Below, one piece after another: positions 8,450-17,800 of a stretch of DNA of 64,000 nt; the first letter of the stretch is position 1, and the number at the start of each line of letters is the position of its first letter. The translations under genes and the position numbers were made by a program. This stretch comes from Hyphococcus lacteus (GTDB lineage: Bacteria > Pseudomonadota > Alphaproteobacteria > Caulobacterales > Parvularculaceae): NCBI RefSeq assembly GCF_041058985.1, contig NZ_JBEHZE010000001.1:2108001-2172000 (forward strand), in the 5' to 3' direction. Below the pieces are notes generated by a model. The model was not told where the DNA came from. It was given only the letters and a program-made list of their open reading frames with translations, and made no database searches.

Positions 8450-9211
8450 GTGTCTTCGACTATGTGGAGCCGATTTTCCAATCCTGCGAAGTTTGAAGCG
8501 ATGGCCCGCGTCATAGGGCCAATATCACTGGGCGTATTCTTAGTGACTGCGACAGTTGGGCTGGGGTTGGGGCTTTTTTATTCGCCGCAAGATTACCAAC
8601 AAGGCGACGCAGTTCGCATGATGTATGTTCATGTTCCGGCCGCTTGGATGGCAATGGGGGCGTATTCGTTCATTGCGGTCATGAGCCTTATTGCATTTGT
8701 ATGGCGCCATACGCTGGCGGATATCGCCGCGAGGTCGGCGGCGCTACCGGGGGCGGTGTTTACGGCATTAGCATTGTTTACTGGTGCTGTGTGGGGCAAG
8801 CCAACGTGGGGCGCATGGTGGGTTTGGGATGCGCGTTTAACATCAATGCTGATCCTGCTATTCACATATTTTGGCTATATGGCGATATGGCAATCAGTGC
8901 CCGAACAAGTTCGTGCGGCGCGATTTGCGCGCATATTGGCACTTGTCGGTTTCATCAATATACCGATTATAAAATTCTCTGTTGAATGGTGGAATTCATT
9001 ACATCAACCAGCCAGTATATTGCGGGCAGATGGGCCGACAATTCACCCGACGATGTTGATTCCATTGTTGTTGATGATTATCGCATATACGGCGTTGTTT
9101 ACGTGGCTTGTCGTGCTTGAAATGCGAACAAGTTTAATGCGTCAGCGAATTGAAAAACGCGCGGTGAGGGCACCAAGTCGGCCAGTCAGCGCTGGAATGA
9201 CGGACGAATAA
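8450..9211 (+). CDS. ccmC: haem-handling protein CcmC
   Basis: This roughly 253-residue protein has six membrane helices and the tryptophan-rich haem-handling motif 'WGAWWVWDARLTS' in a periplasmic loop. Histidines flanking it ('YVHVPAAW' and 'SLHQPASI') are the presumed haem ligands. It loads haem onto CcmE. The frame opens with GTG 8450. ATG 8462 is an alternative that removes four residues, and neither has a clear RBS. It is followed after one base by ccmD. Confidence 0.95.
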   Translation: MSSTMWSRFSNPAKFEAMARVIGPISLGVFLVTATVGLGLGLFYSPQDYQQGDAVRMMYVHVPAAWMAMGAYSFIAVMSLIAFVWRHTLADIAARSAALPGAVFTALALFTGAVWGKPTWGAWWVWDARLTSMLILLFTYFGYMAIWQSVPEQVRAARFARILALVGFINIPIIKFSVEWWNSLHQPASILRADGPTIHPTMLIPLLLMIIAYTALFTWLVVLEMRTSLMRQRIEKRAVRAPSRPVSAGMTDE

Positions 9212-9212
9212 A

Positions 9213-9344
9213 ATGTACGGACATCATACGCCTTATATTATCGCAGCCTACGGCGTGTCGTTCGTTGTGATCGCAGCGCTAATTTTTATTCGTATGCGCG
9301 CGCACAAGACTGCAACCGAAGCTACGAAGCGTTTAGAGCACTGA
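9213..9344 (+). CDS. ccmD: haem exporter protein CcmD
   Basis: This 43-codon gene directly follows ccmC. The product starts MYGHHTPYIIAAYGVSF, has one membrane helix (about residues 8-27) and a short basic tail ending KRLEH. The size, single helix and position at the end of ccmABC match CcmD, which is needed to release holo-CcmE from CcmABC. It ends ten bases before the convergent esterase gene. Confidence 0.9.
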   Translation: MYGHHTPYIIAAYGVSFVVIAALIFIRMRAHKTATEATKRLEH

Positions 9345-9354
9345 ACGTGAACGT

Positions 9355-10248
9355 TTAGGGATTGGGGCCCTCAAGCATCCACATCAGGCCCTTGGTCAAT
9401 CCTATTGGGAACGTCGTTTTATGCGTGGCGCTCGGGATGATTACATCTCTAACCTCAAGCCCTTCATAATTTCTGCTTCGCAGGGTGGCGGCAAAACGGG
9501 TTTGATCCTCGACCATATTGCGCTCGCGGCCAGGATTAGTTTCCATTTCACCGATGGCGAAATAAACGCGCGCAGGCATCTTTGTGTTTGATGATGCAAA
9601 TTTTTTCTCAAAATCAAACATCACACTCTCAGTATGCCATAATGAGGCGCTGGTAAGTATGTAATCGGTGAATGCAGTCGGATCAGTGACCAGAACATAA
9701 GCACCAAAAAGGCCGCCATACGATTGACCGACCAGAATTTTACGAGATGCATCACCTCGATATTCACGCTCTACAAATGGTACGACTTCATCGCGAAGGA
9801 ATGCCAGATATTCCGCCGCGCCACCATGTTCATATTTAGCGCCGTGACCTTCATTTAGATTTTTTGGGATTGTTGGGGTTAGGTCACGGGACCGGCTGGC
9901 GACACCAGCTTCACCCTCCGCGTATGAAATGCCTACCAAGATCGCGTGTTCAAACCCGCCGCTGTTCATCGGCATATGGGTGATACCAGCGGCGGTCTGA
10001 AAACAATACGTTCCGTCGTTCAAGTAAAGAACCGGGTATCGGCGGGCTTTATTTTCTTCATCGTGAAAATTGGGAGGGAGCTTAATATAGAGATCATAGC
10101 TCCGGCCTAAATTTTCGGAAGTGATTGTGCGTACAATACTGCGTGGTATTTCATATGCGGGCCATATATTTTCATTCGCAATCGTCGGTGAAATCCAACA
10201 AGAGCAAATAAACGAAAAGACAATCAGATTAAGTAGCCGTCTCGTCAT
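9355..10248 (-). CDS. secreted alpha/beta-hydrolase, putative esterase
   Basis: This 297-residue protein has an N-terminal signal sequence (about residues 1-24) and the alpha/beta-hydrolase fold of the 'putative esterase' (IroE / Fes-like) group. 'YPVLYLNDGTYCF' is the oxyanion region, 'ILVGQSYGGLFG' holds the nucleophile Ser176, and a late 'SATHKTTFP' probably holds the catalytic His. It is likely a periplasmic or surface esterase and the substrate is unknown. It is the last gene of a minus-strand run rne, M48 protease, DsbA-like protein, esterase, starting 38 bases after the DsbA-like gene. Confidence 0.75.
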   Translation of the reverse strand: MTRRLLNLIVFSFICSCWISPTIANENIWPAYEIPRSIVRTITSENLGRSYDLYIKLPPNFHDEENKARRYPVLYLNDGTYCFQTAAGITHMPMNSGGFEHAILVGISYAEGEAGVASRSRDLTPTIPKNLNEGHGAKYEHGGAAEYLAFLRDEVVPFVEREYRGDASRKILVGQSYGGLFGAYVLVTDPTAFTDYILTSASLWHTESVMFDFEKKFASSNTKMPARVYFAIGEMETNPGRERNMVEDQTRFAATLRSRNYEGLEVRDVIIPSATHKTTFPIGLTKGLMWMLEGPNP

Positions 10249-10286
10249 ATGGCCCGACCTTCAAAATTTGGCTCAAGTGACGAAAA

Positions 10287-11114
10287 CTAATTCGCGGCTT
10301 GCTTCGCTTCTTTGATTTTTGTGACTAATGCTTCTTCGTTGAAACCCACAAGAACATCGGCGTAGCTACCGTCCACGGCCGCTACGATAAATGCCGGCGT
10401 TCCGTCGATACCGAGAGCGGAAGCTAGCGCGTGGTTATAGTCGAGCATGTCAGGGATATGATCTTCTTTGATCGCAGCTTTCATTTCATCGACATTGAGC
10501 TTTTGTTTGCGTGCGATTGATTCAACACGGTCTTTGGTCAGGGTGCCGTTGCTGTCTAATAGGGCAAAATGCAGATCCAAAAACTTGTCTTGTCCTCTAG
10601 CTGCTAATGCCATTTCCGCTGCGTAGTTCGACTCTTCTTTGAGGATAGGGAGTTCACGGAAAACAAATTTGATGTCAGAGTCAGACTCTAGGATTTTTTT
10701 CACCGGAGCAGCCGCGCGTTTACAGTATGTACAATGATAATCGTACATTTCAATGACAACGACTTTCGCTTTTTCGGGGTTTTTACCAGCCACAAAGCTC
10801 GTCGCAGGGTCCATAAGGGCCGGAAGGTTTTCAATGGCCGCTTGTTTTGCGCTTTGCTCTTCTGCGAGGCGTTGTTCCATCGCGAAACGATTGACTGACT
10901 CTATAACGACGTCAGGATTTTCCAAAATGTAAGCGCGTATAAGAGCGTTTAAATCTTCTTCTTGTTCATCAGAAAAAGATGTTGTGACTTTTTCCTTCGG
11001 GGCGTGAGAGGCATTATCGTCGGTTTGAGCAGATGAAAATCCGACGACTGTCGCACCTAATGCGAAAGCTCCAATCAAAGCAGTACCGATCGCAATTCGT
11101 GTGGGCGTTAACAT
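10287..11114 (-). CDS. DsbA-family thiol:disulfide oxidoreductase
   Basis: This 275-residue exported thioredoxin-fold protein has a signal or anchor segment at residues 5-29, a charged helical stalk (about 45-100) resembling the oligomerising N-terminus of ScsC/Com1-type proteins, an active site 'YHCTYCKRAAAP' with Cys128 and Cys131, and a cis-proline loop 'GIDGTPAFIV'. It probably makes or reshuffles disulfides in periplasmic proteins. It is 52 bases downstream of the M48 protease and likely cotranscribed with it. Oxidase versus isomerase activity cannot be decided from the sequence. Confidence 0.85.
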   Translation of the reverse strand: MLTPTRIAIGTALIGAFALGATVVGFSSAQTDDNASHAPKEKVTTSFSDEQEEDLNALIRAYILENPDVVIESVNRFAMEQRLAEEQSAKQAAIENLPALMDPATSFVAGKNPEKAKVVVIEMYDYHCTYCKRAAAPVKKILESDSDIKFVFRELPILKEESNYAAEMALAARGQDKFLDLHFALLDSNGTLTKDRVESIARKQKLNVDEMKAAIKEDHIPDMLDYNHALASALGIDGTPAFIVAAVDGSYADVLVGFNEEALVTKIKEAKQAAN

Positions 11115-11166
11115 AGTCTCTCCTGTGAATCCCAGAAATTTAGGGGGTTAAAATTTGTCTGATCTA

Positions 11167-12645
11167 TTAGTCATTAAGCTGGATAACCGGATCGGGCACA
11201 TCCGGTTTTGATTTGGTGGTTTTGGGCGTTGGCGAAGGAAGCTTCGAGGGCTCACCATCATCAACGGCTTGGGGAAGTGGTGCCGCGCCCTCGGCTGACT
11301 GTGTTGCAAAAATAATGTCCGCAGCATGTCGCCAATCGGGGGAGCCGCGTTTTAAACCGCGCATCGCGCGCCGTGCAAATTGATTTGCGTCTTGTTCGGC
11401 CCCAGCTTGAAAGCGGGTCTCTGCGGTGGCTAAATTTGCCATGGGTTCGTTGCCTTGTTCGCTGTATGCGCGGGCAAGTTCAAACCATGCAAAGCCATTA
11501 TCGCGTTCGAGCACTGTCGCACGTTTTAACTCTTGCTCGGCCTGACTTATTTTTTGTGGTTCACCACTGGCGAGTAAGGCGCGACCTAGATTGATACGCA
11601 AGAGTGCATTGGTGGGTAAAAGGTCTACTGCTTTCTGGTGCGGGGCGATCGCTTCGTTGGTGTGGCCATATTCAAACAAGATTTGCCCTTCTAGCTCATG
11701 AAAGTAGGGGTAGTCCGGCCGAGTTTCGGTAAGTATACGGACCTCTTTTAGTGCATTTTCGATGTCTGAATAACGATAGTAGGCAACGGCCCGGGCGTAG
11801 TGTGCGGGTTCGGATTGGTCCGAGAGCGGAAATTTACGCAAGGTATCATTTGGGTCATGTAAGAAGCCCATGATCTTGGCCTGTATCAATCGAAAACGCG
11901 CAAGTTCTTCGGGTGAATCGGTTACATCAAAATAGGGCGATTTCTCAGCGCGTTCGGTTAGCGCTGTGAGACGTTCGTTCGCAAGCGGGTGGGTCAGGAG
12001 GTATGGGTTGATACGTGCACCGGTAATAATCTGATAGTTCCGAACGCGGCTCCATAATTCCATCGCGCCTTTGCTCGACTCGCCAAGACGATCTAGATAG
12101 GTAATGGACGATTGGTCAGCGGTCGCTTCCTGACTACGACTATACTTTAGATAATTGGCAATGCCGACATTTTGTCCAAGGCCCATAAGACCGATACCAG
12201 CTTCGGGAGCACCAGCGGCAATCGCACCAGCGGCGAGCAGCAAGCCAAGGATCATCGGGCGACCTGCGTTTGCCATTGCTTCCGAGGAACGGGTTGAATG
12301 ACCACCCGCAATGTGTCCCGCCTCGTGTGCAATCACGCCCTTTAGCTCGTTTGGCGTTTCAGCAAAGGTGATCATCCCGGTGTTCACGCCCATATAACGC
12401 CCACCGGCAAAAGCGTTCATTGACGCGTCATTGACCAATAAAATTTCGATTGAACTCGGGTTTATTCCCGCAGCCTTGAAGATAGGACGGGAATAGTCAT
12501 CGAGCATTTTCTCGATTTCCGCATCGCGAAGCAACGATATACCTTGTGCATGCGCGACGGGGCCGCTGATGGTGGTCGCTAATGCAGCGATTCCAGCCAA
12601 GGCGGATTTAATACGCAATTTTTTTCGAACACCAAACGACGACAT
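11167..12645 (-). CDS. periplasmic M48 metalloprotease with TPR repeats (BepA-like)
   Basis: This 492-residue protein has a signal peptide (cleavage probably after the AHA near residue 33) and a zinc protease domain with 'IAHEAGHIAGGH' (His107, Glu108, His111) and a downstream zinc-ligand region 'SRSQEATADQ'. The C-terminal half (about 270-440) reads as TPR helices ('PYFHELEGQILFEYG', 'NALLRINLGRALLASG'). The architecture matches BepA/YfgC, which survey outer-membrane protein assembly. It is encoded between rne and a DsbA-like gene. Confidence 0.88.
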   Translation of the reverse strand: MSSFGVRKKLRIKSALAGIAALATTISGPVAHAQGISLLRDAEIEKMLDDYSRPIFKAAGINPSSIEILLVNDASMNAFAGGRYMGVNTGMITFAETPNELKGVIAHEAGHIAGGHSTRSSEAMANAGRPMILGLLLAAGAIAAGAPEAGIGLMGLGQNVGIANYLKYSRSQEATADQSSITYLDRLGESSKGAMELWSRVRNYQIITGARINPYLLTHPLANERLTALTERAEKSPYFDVTDSPEELARFRLIQAKIMGFLHDPNDTLRKFPLSDQSEPAHYARAVAYYRYSDIENALKEVRILTETRPDYPYFHELEGQILFEYGHTNEAIAPHQKAVDLLPTNALLRINLGRALLASGEPQKISQAEQELKRATVLERDNGFAWFELARAYSEQGNEPMANLATAETRFQAGAEQDANQFARRAMRGLKRGSPDWRHAADIIFATQSAEGAAPLPQAVDDGEPSKLPSPTPKTTKSKPDVPDPVIQLND

Positions 12646-12770
12646 GCCTTTTCCTTTTGCACGCCCCCCTAGTTTAAACGCGCTTTACGGCAATTTCGAG
12701 AAGGAAACGGGGCCGGTGCCAAGATTGTGACTGTGTGTCCACCGGCCACTCAATTCCTACCGTTCCCTCA

Positions 12771-15581
12771 TTACGCGTCGCTGCCGCGTCGCCACCAGCC
12801 CTTTTTCTTGGATTTTGGTTTTTCCGGCTCAATTGGCGAAGCAGCGGTTTCTTCCGTAGTTTTGACGGCCTCAGCAGCTTCGCTGCCATTTTGAGCATTC
12901 TTCGGTGGGTGTGCGCCATTAGCACTAGGTTCAGCTTCGACAGGATTACTTTCTGTCTTAGCTTCGGTCGGCGCAGATGGTTGTTCCGTGGCTGTGGTCA
13001 CCGGCTGAGCAGATTGCGAAGTTTCGCTTTCATTTTTGTCGCTTTTATCCGCAGTGCTATTTTCTTCTTTTGCAGGTGAACTTGCTTCGGCTGCGTTGTT
13101 CGCATCGCTGTCGCTGTTCGTATCATTTGAGTTTTCGCTAGTGCGTCCACGGCGATTGCGGCGTCCGCCACGGCGTCCACGACGGCGACGTCGACGGTTC
13201 TGATCGTCGTCATCGCTATCTTTCGCTTGAGGAGAATCTGGGTTGTTTGCATCTTCGCTGGCGCTTTCGCCGTTATCGGCTGTTGCCTCTGGAGATGGAG
13301 ATTCGCTTGTTTCCGCGCTTGCATCCTTGTCTTTGCGGCGTCGACGACGTCGACGTTTTTTACGTTCGCCATCGCGTTCTTCGGTCTCTGCGGTGTCGGT
13401 TGAGGTCTCTTCAATCGCCTCGATCATTTCGGTTTGATCCGCTTGAATGACCTGGGGAATGTCAGAGCGCTCTCGCGGTGTGCCGCTTTTTTCGATGTCA
13501 AAATCATCCCCGGTGCGATCAACACCTGGGATCATATGAACGGAAACGCCATATTGATCTTCGATCCTTTTCAACCAATCGCGATGATGATTGAGTACGT
13601 AAACTGTTACGTCGAGCGAGGCGTGTGCAGACAAAATACCAGCCTTGCCGGAAATCGCTTCGCCTTCAAGGGCGCGAAGGATCCGAAGAGCGGCCATTTC
13701 CGCAGAACGGATGACACCAGCACCAGAACATGTAGGGCAGGCTTGGGTCGTACCATCAATGATGCCAGAACGACGGCGCTGCCGTGACATTTCCAAAAGA
13801 CCGAAATTCGAAATACGCCCTAGTTGAATGCGCGCGCGGTCATGTTTGACAGCGTCTTTCAGTGCCTTTTCGACTTTACGATTATTTTTTGGCTCTTCCA
13901 TATCGATAAAGTCGAGCACGACAAGGCCAGCAAGGTCGCGTAAGCGAAATTGTCGTGCTGCCTCATGAGCCGCTTCGATATTGGTCTTCAGTGCGGTTTG
14001 TTCGATGTTTCGTTCGCGTGTTGCGCGCCCGGAGTTAACATCAATCGCGATTAGCGCTTCAGTTTGGTTGATAACAATATATCCGCCAGACTTTAGACGT
14101 ACGCTCGGTTGGTACATACCATCGAGTTGTGCCTCGACGCCATGTTTCAAAAACAAAGGTGCTTTGTCTTTGTACGGCTGAACAAATTTCGCATGGCTTG
14201 GCATAAGCATCTTCATGAAGTCTTTAGCTTCACGATAGCCTGCGTCACCCTCTACCTGGACTTCGGATATATCCTTATCGTAAAGATCACGAATAGCGCG
14301 CTTGATCAGGCTTGCTTCTTCATAGATGAGACAAGGGGCGATTGATTTTAGCGTCAGCGTGCGGACGTTTTCCCATAAGCGTAAGAGGTAGTCATAATCG
14401 CGCTTAACCTCAATCTTTGTTCGCTTTGCGCCAGCAGTTCGGATGATTAGGCCCATACCCTGTGGTACGTCGAGGCTATCAACAACCCGGCGCAAGCGGC
14501 GGCGATCAGTGGAGTGGGGGATTTTGCGGGAAATGCCGCCACCACGAGCCGTGTTTGGCATCAACACACAATACCGGCCAGCAAGTGACATATAGGTTGT
14601 TAGTGCTGCACCTTTATTACCGCGTTCTTCTTTGACAACTTGGATCAACAAAATTTGGCGGCGTTTGATGACCTCTTGAATTTTGTAATTCCGAAGGAGG
14701 TTTGCACGCTTGCGCTTCGCTTCTTTATAGCGTTCGAAAAGTGCTTGACGGCTTTCGCCACCACTTGAAGCATTTTCGTCTTGGTCTTCTTTATCGGTGC
14801 TATCAGAATCGGTTTCGTCATCTGAGGTTCCCTCATCTGGCGTTGCTTCATCTGACATTGCTTCGGGCGCTTCAACGCTCTCCGCTGCCGTAGGTTCAGT
14901 GTCGTTGGAATCCGAAGCATTTTCGTCAGCTTCTAATGAAGGTCCGTCGGTCGTTGCTTCGTCACTAGCAGCAGAAGCCAGTGGCTCGTCTTTTTTCGCT
15001 TCAGTTGATTCGTCTGATGAAGTCGTCTCTGGCTGAAGGGCGACGGATTTTCTATCATTTGTGTCGTCTTCTTCGCCGTCTTCCTCTTCTTCCTCTTCTT
15101 CGTCAGGGTTTATTGCGGCAATTTCATCAACCGGATCTGAACTGTCGTCTTCGTCTTCATCGTCAGAAGAATCGTCCAACTCGTCGTTTTCAGTGTTGTC
15201 AGACGCTTTCTTTTTTTGTTTTGGTGTGTCGTCGTCCTGATCGTCGTCGTCATCGCCACGTTGAGTTAACTCGAGCTGCGCTGCGAGTTCGACAACTTCT
15301 GCTTCTGCTTCTTGCAGGGCCAGCCGGTCAGAGACGGGAATTTGATAATAATCCGGGTGAATTTCGCTAAAGGCCAAAAAGCCATGGCGATTGCCACCAT
15401 ATTCGACGAATGCAGCCTGTAGTGATGGTTCTACGCGGGTTACCCGCGCGAGATAAATATTGCCTCTAAGCGGCTTGCGAGATTCGGATTCGAAGTCGAA
15501 GTCTTCGACTTTGCCATTGTCGAGCACCGCAACGCGCACCTCTTCCGGGTGGGCCGCGTCGATCAGCATCTTTTTTGTCAT
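12771..15581 (-). CDS. rne: ribonuclease E
   Basis: This 936-residue endoribonuclease, core of the RNA degradosome, has an S1 domain at the N-terminus split by a very acidic insertion (about residues 108-275, long Asp/Glu/Ser runs). It is followed by the RNase H-like and DNase I-like catalytic parts ('VDSLDVPQGMGLIIRTAG', 'ALIAIDVNSGRATRERNIE', 'LAGLVVLDFIDM') and the zinc-link 'CPTCSGAG'. The C-terminal 300 residues are low-complexity with Arg-rich patches ('RRRRRRR', 'RRGRRGGRRNRRGR'), expected to bind RNA and partners. The start at 15581 is supported by GGAG about 11 bases upstream and the family N-terminus 'KMLIDAAHPEE'. Confidence 0.95.
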   Translation of the reverse strand: MTKKMLIDAAHPEEVRVAVLDNGKVEDFDFESESRKPLRGNIYLARVTRVEPSLQAAFVEYGGNRHGFLAFSEIHPDYYQIPVSDRLALQEAEAEVVELAAQLELTQRGDDDDDQDDDTPKQKKKASDNTENDELDDSSDDEDEDDSSDPVDEIAAINPDEEEEEEEDGEEDDTNDRKSVALQPETTSSDESTEAKKDEPLASAASDEATTDGPSLEADENASDSNDTEPTAAESVEAPEAMSDEATPDEGTSDDETDSDSTDKEDQDENASSGGESRQALFERYKEAKRKRANLLRNYKIQEVIKRRQILLIQVVKEERGNKGAALTTYMSLAGRYCVLMPNTARGGGISRKIPHSTDRRRLRRVVDSLDVPQGMGLIIRTAGAKRTKIEVKRDYDYLLRLWENVRTLTLKSIAPCLIYEEASLIKRAIRDLYDKDISEVQVEGDAGYREAKDFMKMLMPSHAKFVQPYKDKAPLFLKHGVEAQLDGMYQPSVRLKSGGYIVINQTEALIAIDVNSGRATRERNIEQTALKTNIEAAHEAARQFRLRDLAGLVVLDFIDMEEPKNNRKVEKALKDAVKHDRARIQLGRISNFGLLEMSRQRRRSGIIDGTTQACPTCSGAGVIRSAEMAALRILRALEGEAISGKAGILSAHASLDVTVYVLNHHRDWLKRIEDQYGVSVHMIPGVDRTGDDFDIEKSGTPRERSDIPQVIQADQTEMIEAIEETSTDTAETEERDGERKKRRRRRRRKDKDASAETSESPSPEATADNGESASEDANNPDSPQAKDSDDDDQNRRRRRRGRRGGRRNRRGRTSENSNDTNSDSDANNAAEASSPAKEENSTADKSDKNESETSQSAQPVTTATEQPSAPTEAKTESNPVEAEPSANGAHPPKNAQNGSEAAEAVKTTEETAASPIEPEKPKSKKKGWWRRGSDA

Positions 15582-16234
15582 TTTGTGTAGCTCCGCAATG
15601 TGGCGGCGAGGCCGGCACATTGGCTGTGTTAGTTCGCTGGAGCGTGGACGCGCGCAAATATCCGCGCACGCGCAGAGCGGTGTCGGAATTAATATGGGCG
15701 TTCGTTGTCATCAGCGAAAGCTGTTCCTTGCCGGTGAAAACCGACGGTTCTTTTTGGCGCAGGGTGCGCCCTTAATTTTGCTGGTGCGATTTGCACCGTT
15801 TTGCTCCTCGCGCTTCGGATCAACCGATTTCGCGGGCCGGCGGGTGGAGCTGCCGGCGTTAAGTTTCTGAAAAATCTGGATAAATCCTACTTTTCCGAAA
15901 AATTCCTATCAATGTGCCTATCCTTATATAGGCATTAAATCCTGCGTTTTGCTTTCCGCGGCATTTCACATCGTCACCTAGCGGTTTGACCGATGCAATA
16001 GCCGTTCGCAAGCACTTTTTGACAATGCCTTAGTGCGGGGAAAAAGAAAACCCATGCTTAACAGCGACTCAGTGTTCCCTATAAACCGCGCTGAATTATT
16101 AATGCTGCGTTAACGCTAGCGAAATCATATTGGTCTAGATACAACGCCCCTTACGGGTTGGGGCGATTTTACAAGATTCAGCGTGAGTATCGGCGGATAA
16201 TCGATACGACGAGTGCGCGTGTGGATGGGCAGAA
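15582..16234. other. 653-base intergenic region between rne and the amidase gene
   Basis: No convincing gene is seen. The region must hold the divergent promoters of rne and of the amidase. On the rne side the transcript would have a long 5' leader with small GC-rich palindromes (for example GCGCAGGGTGCGC at 15758-15770), a plausible place for RNase E autocontrol. On the amidase side there is a CtrA-like site (16099-16113) and a hairpin CGCCCC/GGGGCG (16145-16165) with a nine-base loop. No clear -35/-10 pair could be assigned. Confidence 0.5.
16099..16113 (+). promoter_or_regulatory. CtrA-like binding site upstream of the amidase
   Basis: TTAA (16099-16102), seven bases, TTAA (16110-16113), followed by C. 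This is a perfect match to the CtrA consensus TTAA-N7-TTAAC used by alphaproteobacterial cell-cycle regulators. It lies about 120 bases before the start of a cell-wall amidase, a class of gene often tied to division. By chance about one such match is expected in 64 kb, so the intergenic position is the main support. Confidence 0.45.
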
Positions 16235-17617
16235 ATGGCTTTAGTCATTGAATTTATGAAGACTTTTATGTGCTTTCGGAAAACCATCCGCTGCGTGGCT
16301 GGATTTGTTGTTTTTGCGACAGCCGTTTTGTCGGGTGCCCATGCCGTAGAGCTGAAGGATGTTCGGTTTGGCCCGAGCAAAGATACGACTAGAATCGTTT
16401 TTGATATTCAAGGAGCGCCAACCTATGCGGTCTCTGGTGATGAGGTTGGTGAAGGCCGTTTATATGTGAATTTTGAAAGCCTGTCTCTGGGGTCGGTCAA
16501 CGCGGCGTTTAAGCCTGGAAAAGGGCATGTCGCCCGTTACGGTTTTGCTCTTCAGGGGAAAAACGGGACGCGTGCTGTTTTTGAATTCAATAAAACGGCG
16601 AAAATCAAAGAAGTTTTTGTCCTCGAACCCAAAGGTAAAGTTAGCCATTACCGATTGGTGGTAGATTTGCAAACGGCAGATAAAGCGGCTTTTTTAGCGA
16701 GTCTTCCCAGTGTTTACGGCGATATTGGCGCAGTCATAGAGCAAGTCATTGCCGACAATGAAACGCCGCCCAAACAAGATGCGCGGACAGTTGCGGCGAC
16801 CGCATCATTGAAGGTTCCCCCAACGCCAACGCTGAAAAATCAGCCAGACGCAAAAAGCAGGACTGCTGCGGAAGGAACACCAAAGCTAAAGATTGTCATT
16901 GATCCAGGGCATGGAGGGCGTGATCCGGGGGCCATCGGGCCGGGGGGAACGTTAGAAAAAACGGTGACACTGGCGGCCGCCTTGGAATTGTCGAAAATCC
17001 TTGAAGAACGAGGAAACTACGACGTTATCTTAACCCGTGAAGCTGACAAAGACCCAAAAATCAAACGGGATCAGCGTGAAGAGCTTGCCAGACGCGAAGC
17101 GTTGGCACGCGCGGCAGGGGGGCAATTATTTATATCACTTCATGCTGACGCTGTCGCACAACCCGATTTGCGTGGCGCATCGGTTTATACCCTTTCAAAC
17201 GAGGGGTCGGCGCGGTCTGCCAGCCTAGCAAAGTCGGAAGGTAATTATCACAGCTATGGTTTGGAGCTTAAAAAGTTTGATCCCGTATTAGGGGGGATTC
17301 TTCTTGATAAAGCCCAAGATACAACGCTCACACAATCGTCGAAATTTGCGGAAATCCTGATCGGCAATTTATCCGGCAAAACCCCGCTTCTAAACCGGTC
17401 CCACCGGAAAGGCGATCTGAGAGTGTTGCTCGCGACAGATGTTCCGGCGGTCCTTCTGGAAATGGCGTTCATATCTAACAGCAAAGACGAATCAAACCTG
17501 AAATCCAAGTCATGGCGCAAGCGTACCATGACGGCTGTTGCTGATTCGATTGATGATTATTTCACCGGTGAGCATGTGCAAAGGCATGCTGGCCTGCCAA
17601 AGGGTGCTGCAAAATAG
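16235..17617 (+). CDS. amiC: N-acetylmuramoyl-L-alanine amidase with AMIN domain (AmiC type)
   Basis: This 460-residue exported hydrolase cleaves the bond between muramic acid and the peptide stem of peptidoglycan, normally during daughter-cell separation. It has a signal peptide (hydrophobic residues about 20-36), an AMIN targeting domain (about 38-150), a Pro/Lys-rich linker and an Amidase_3 zinc domain from about 217 with 'IDPGHGGRDPGA' (His226), 'LFISLHADA' and the catalytic Glu in 'LLEMAFISN'. ATG 16256, seven residues later, is an alternative start. PBP1A follows 183 bases downstream on the same strand. Confidence 0.92.
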   Translation: MALVIEFMKTFMCFRKTIRCVAGFVVFATAVLSGAHAVELKDVRFGPSKDTTRIVFDIQGAPTYAVSGDEVGEGRLYVNFESLSLGSVNAAFKPGKGHVARYGFALQGKNGTRAVFEFNKTAKIKEVFVLEPKGKVSHYRLVVDLQTADKAAFLASLPSVYGDIGAVIEQVIADNETPPKQDARTVAATASLKVPPTPTLKNQPDAKSRTAAEGTPKLKIVIDPGHGGRDPGAIGPGGTLEKTVTLAAALELSKILEERGNYDVILTREADKDPKIKRDQREELARREALARAAGGQLFISLHADAVAQPDLRGASVYTLSNEGSARSASLAKSEGNYHSYGLELKKFDPVLGGILLDKAQDTTLTQSSKFAEILIGNLSGKTPLLNRSHRKGDLRVLLATDVPAVLLEMAFISNSKDESNLKSKSWRKRTMTAVADSIDDYFTGEHVQRHAGLPKGAAK

Positions 17618-17800
17618 CAAACCCCCTCGAAAATGAGGAATTTGCAAGGCTCTTGCGCCTCGCTGTTGTCCAAATTATGCGGTAGAAGGGCTTTTGTTAT
17701 CGCGTCGCGTTTGGCGTGTGGATCAATAAGTCGTCAGAGGCAATAGGGGACGCGTTACGGTTTTTGGCGCTATGCGCGGTATCGTAGGCGGTAAAATCGG

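Noticed and set aside
7700..9344. ccmABC as a generic drug-export ABC system
   Set aside because: The tryptophan-rich WWVWD loop of CcmC, the tiny CcmD and divergent CcmE make cytochrome c maturation clear.
14755..15260. Repetitive GAA/GAT/TCG runs that resemble a tandem repeat
   Set aside because: They are degenerate codons for the acidic insertion of RNase E, not a repeat with a fixed unit.
16145..16165. CGCCCC/GGGGCG hairpin before the amidase as a terminator or riboswitch
   Set aside because: Six-base stem with only ATTTT after it and no conserved aptamer sequence recognised; left as a leader hairpin.
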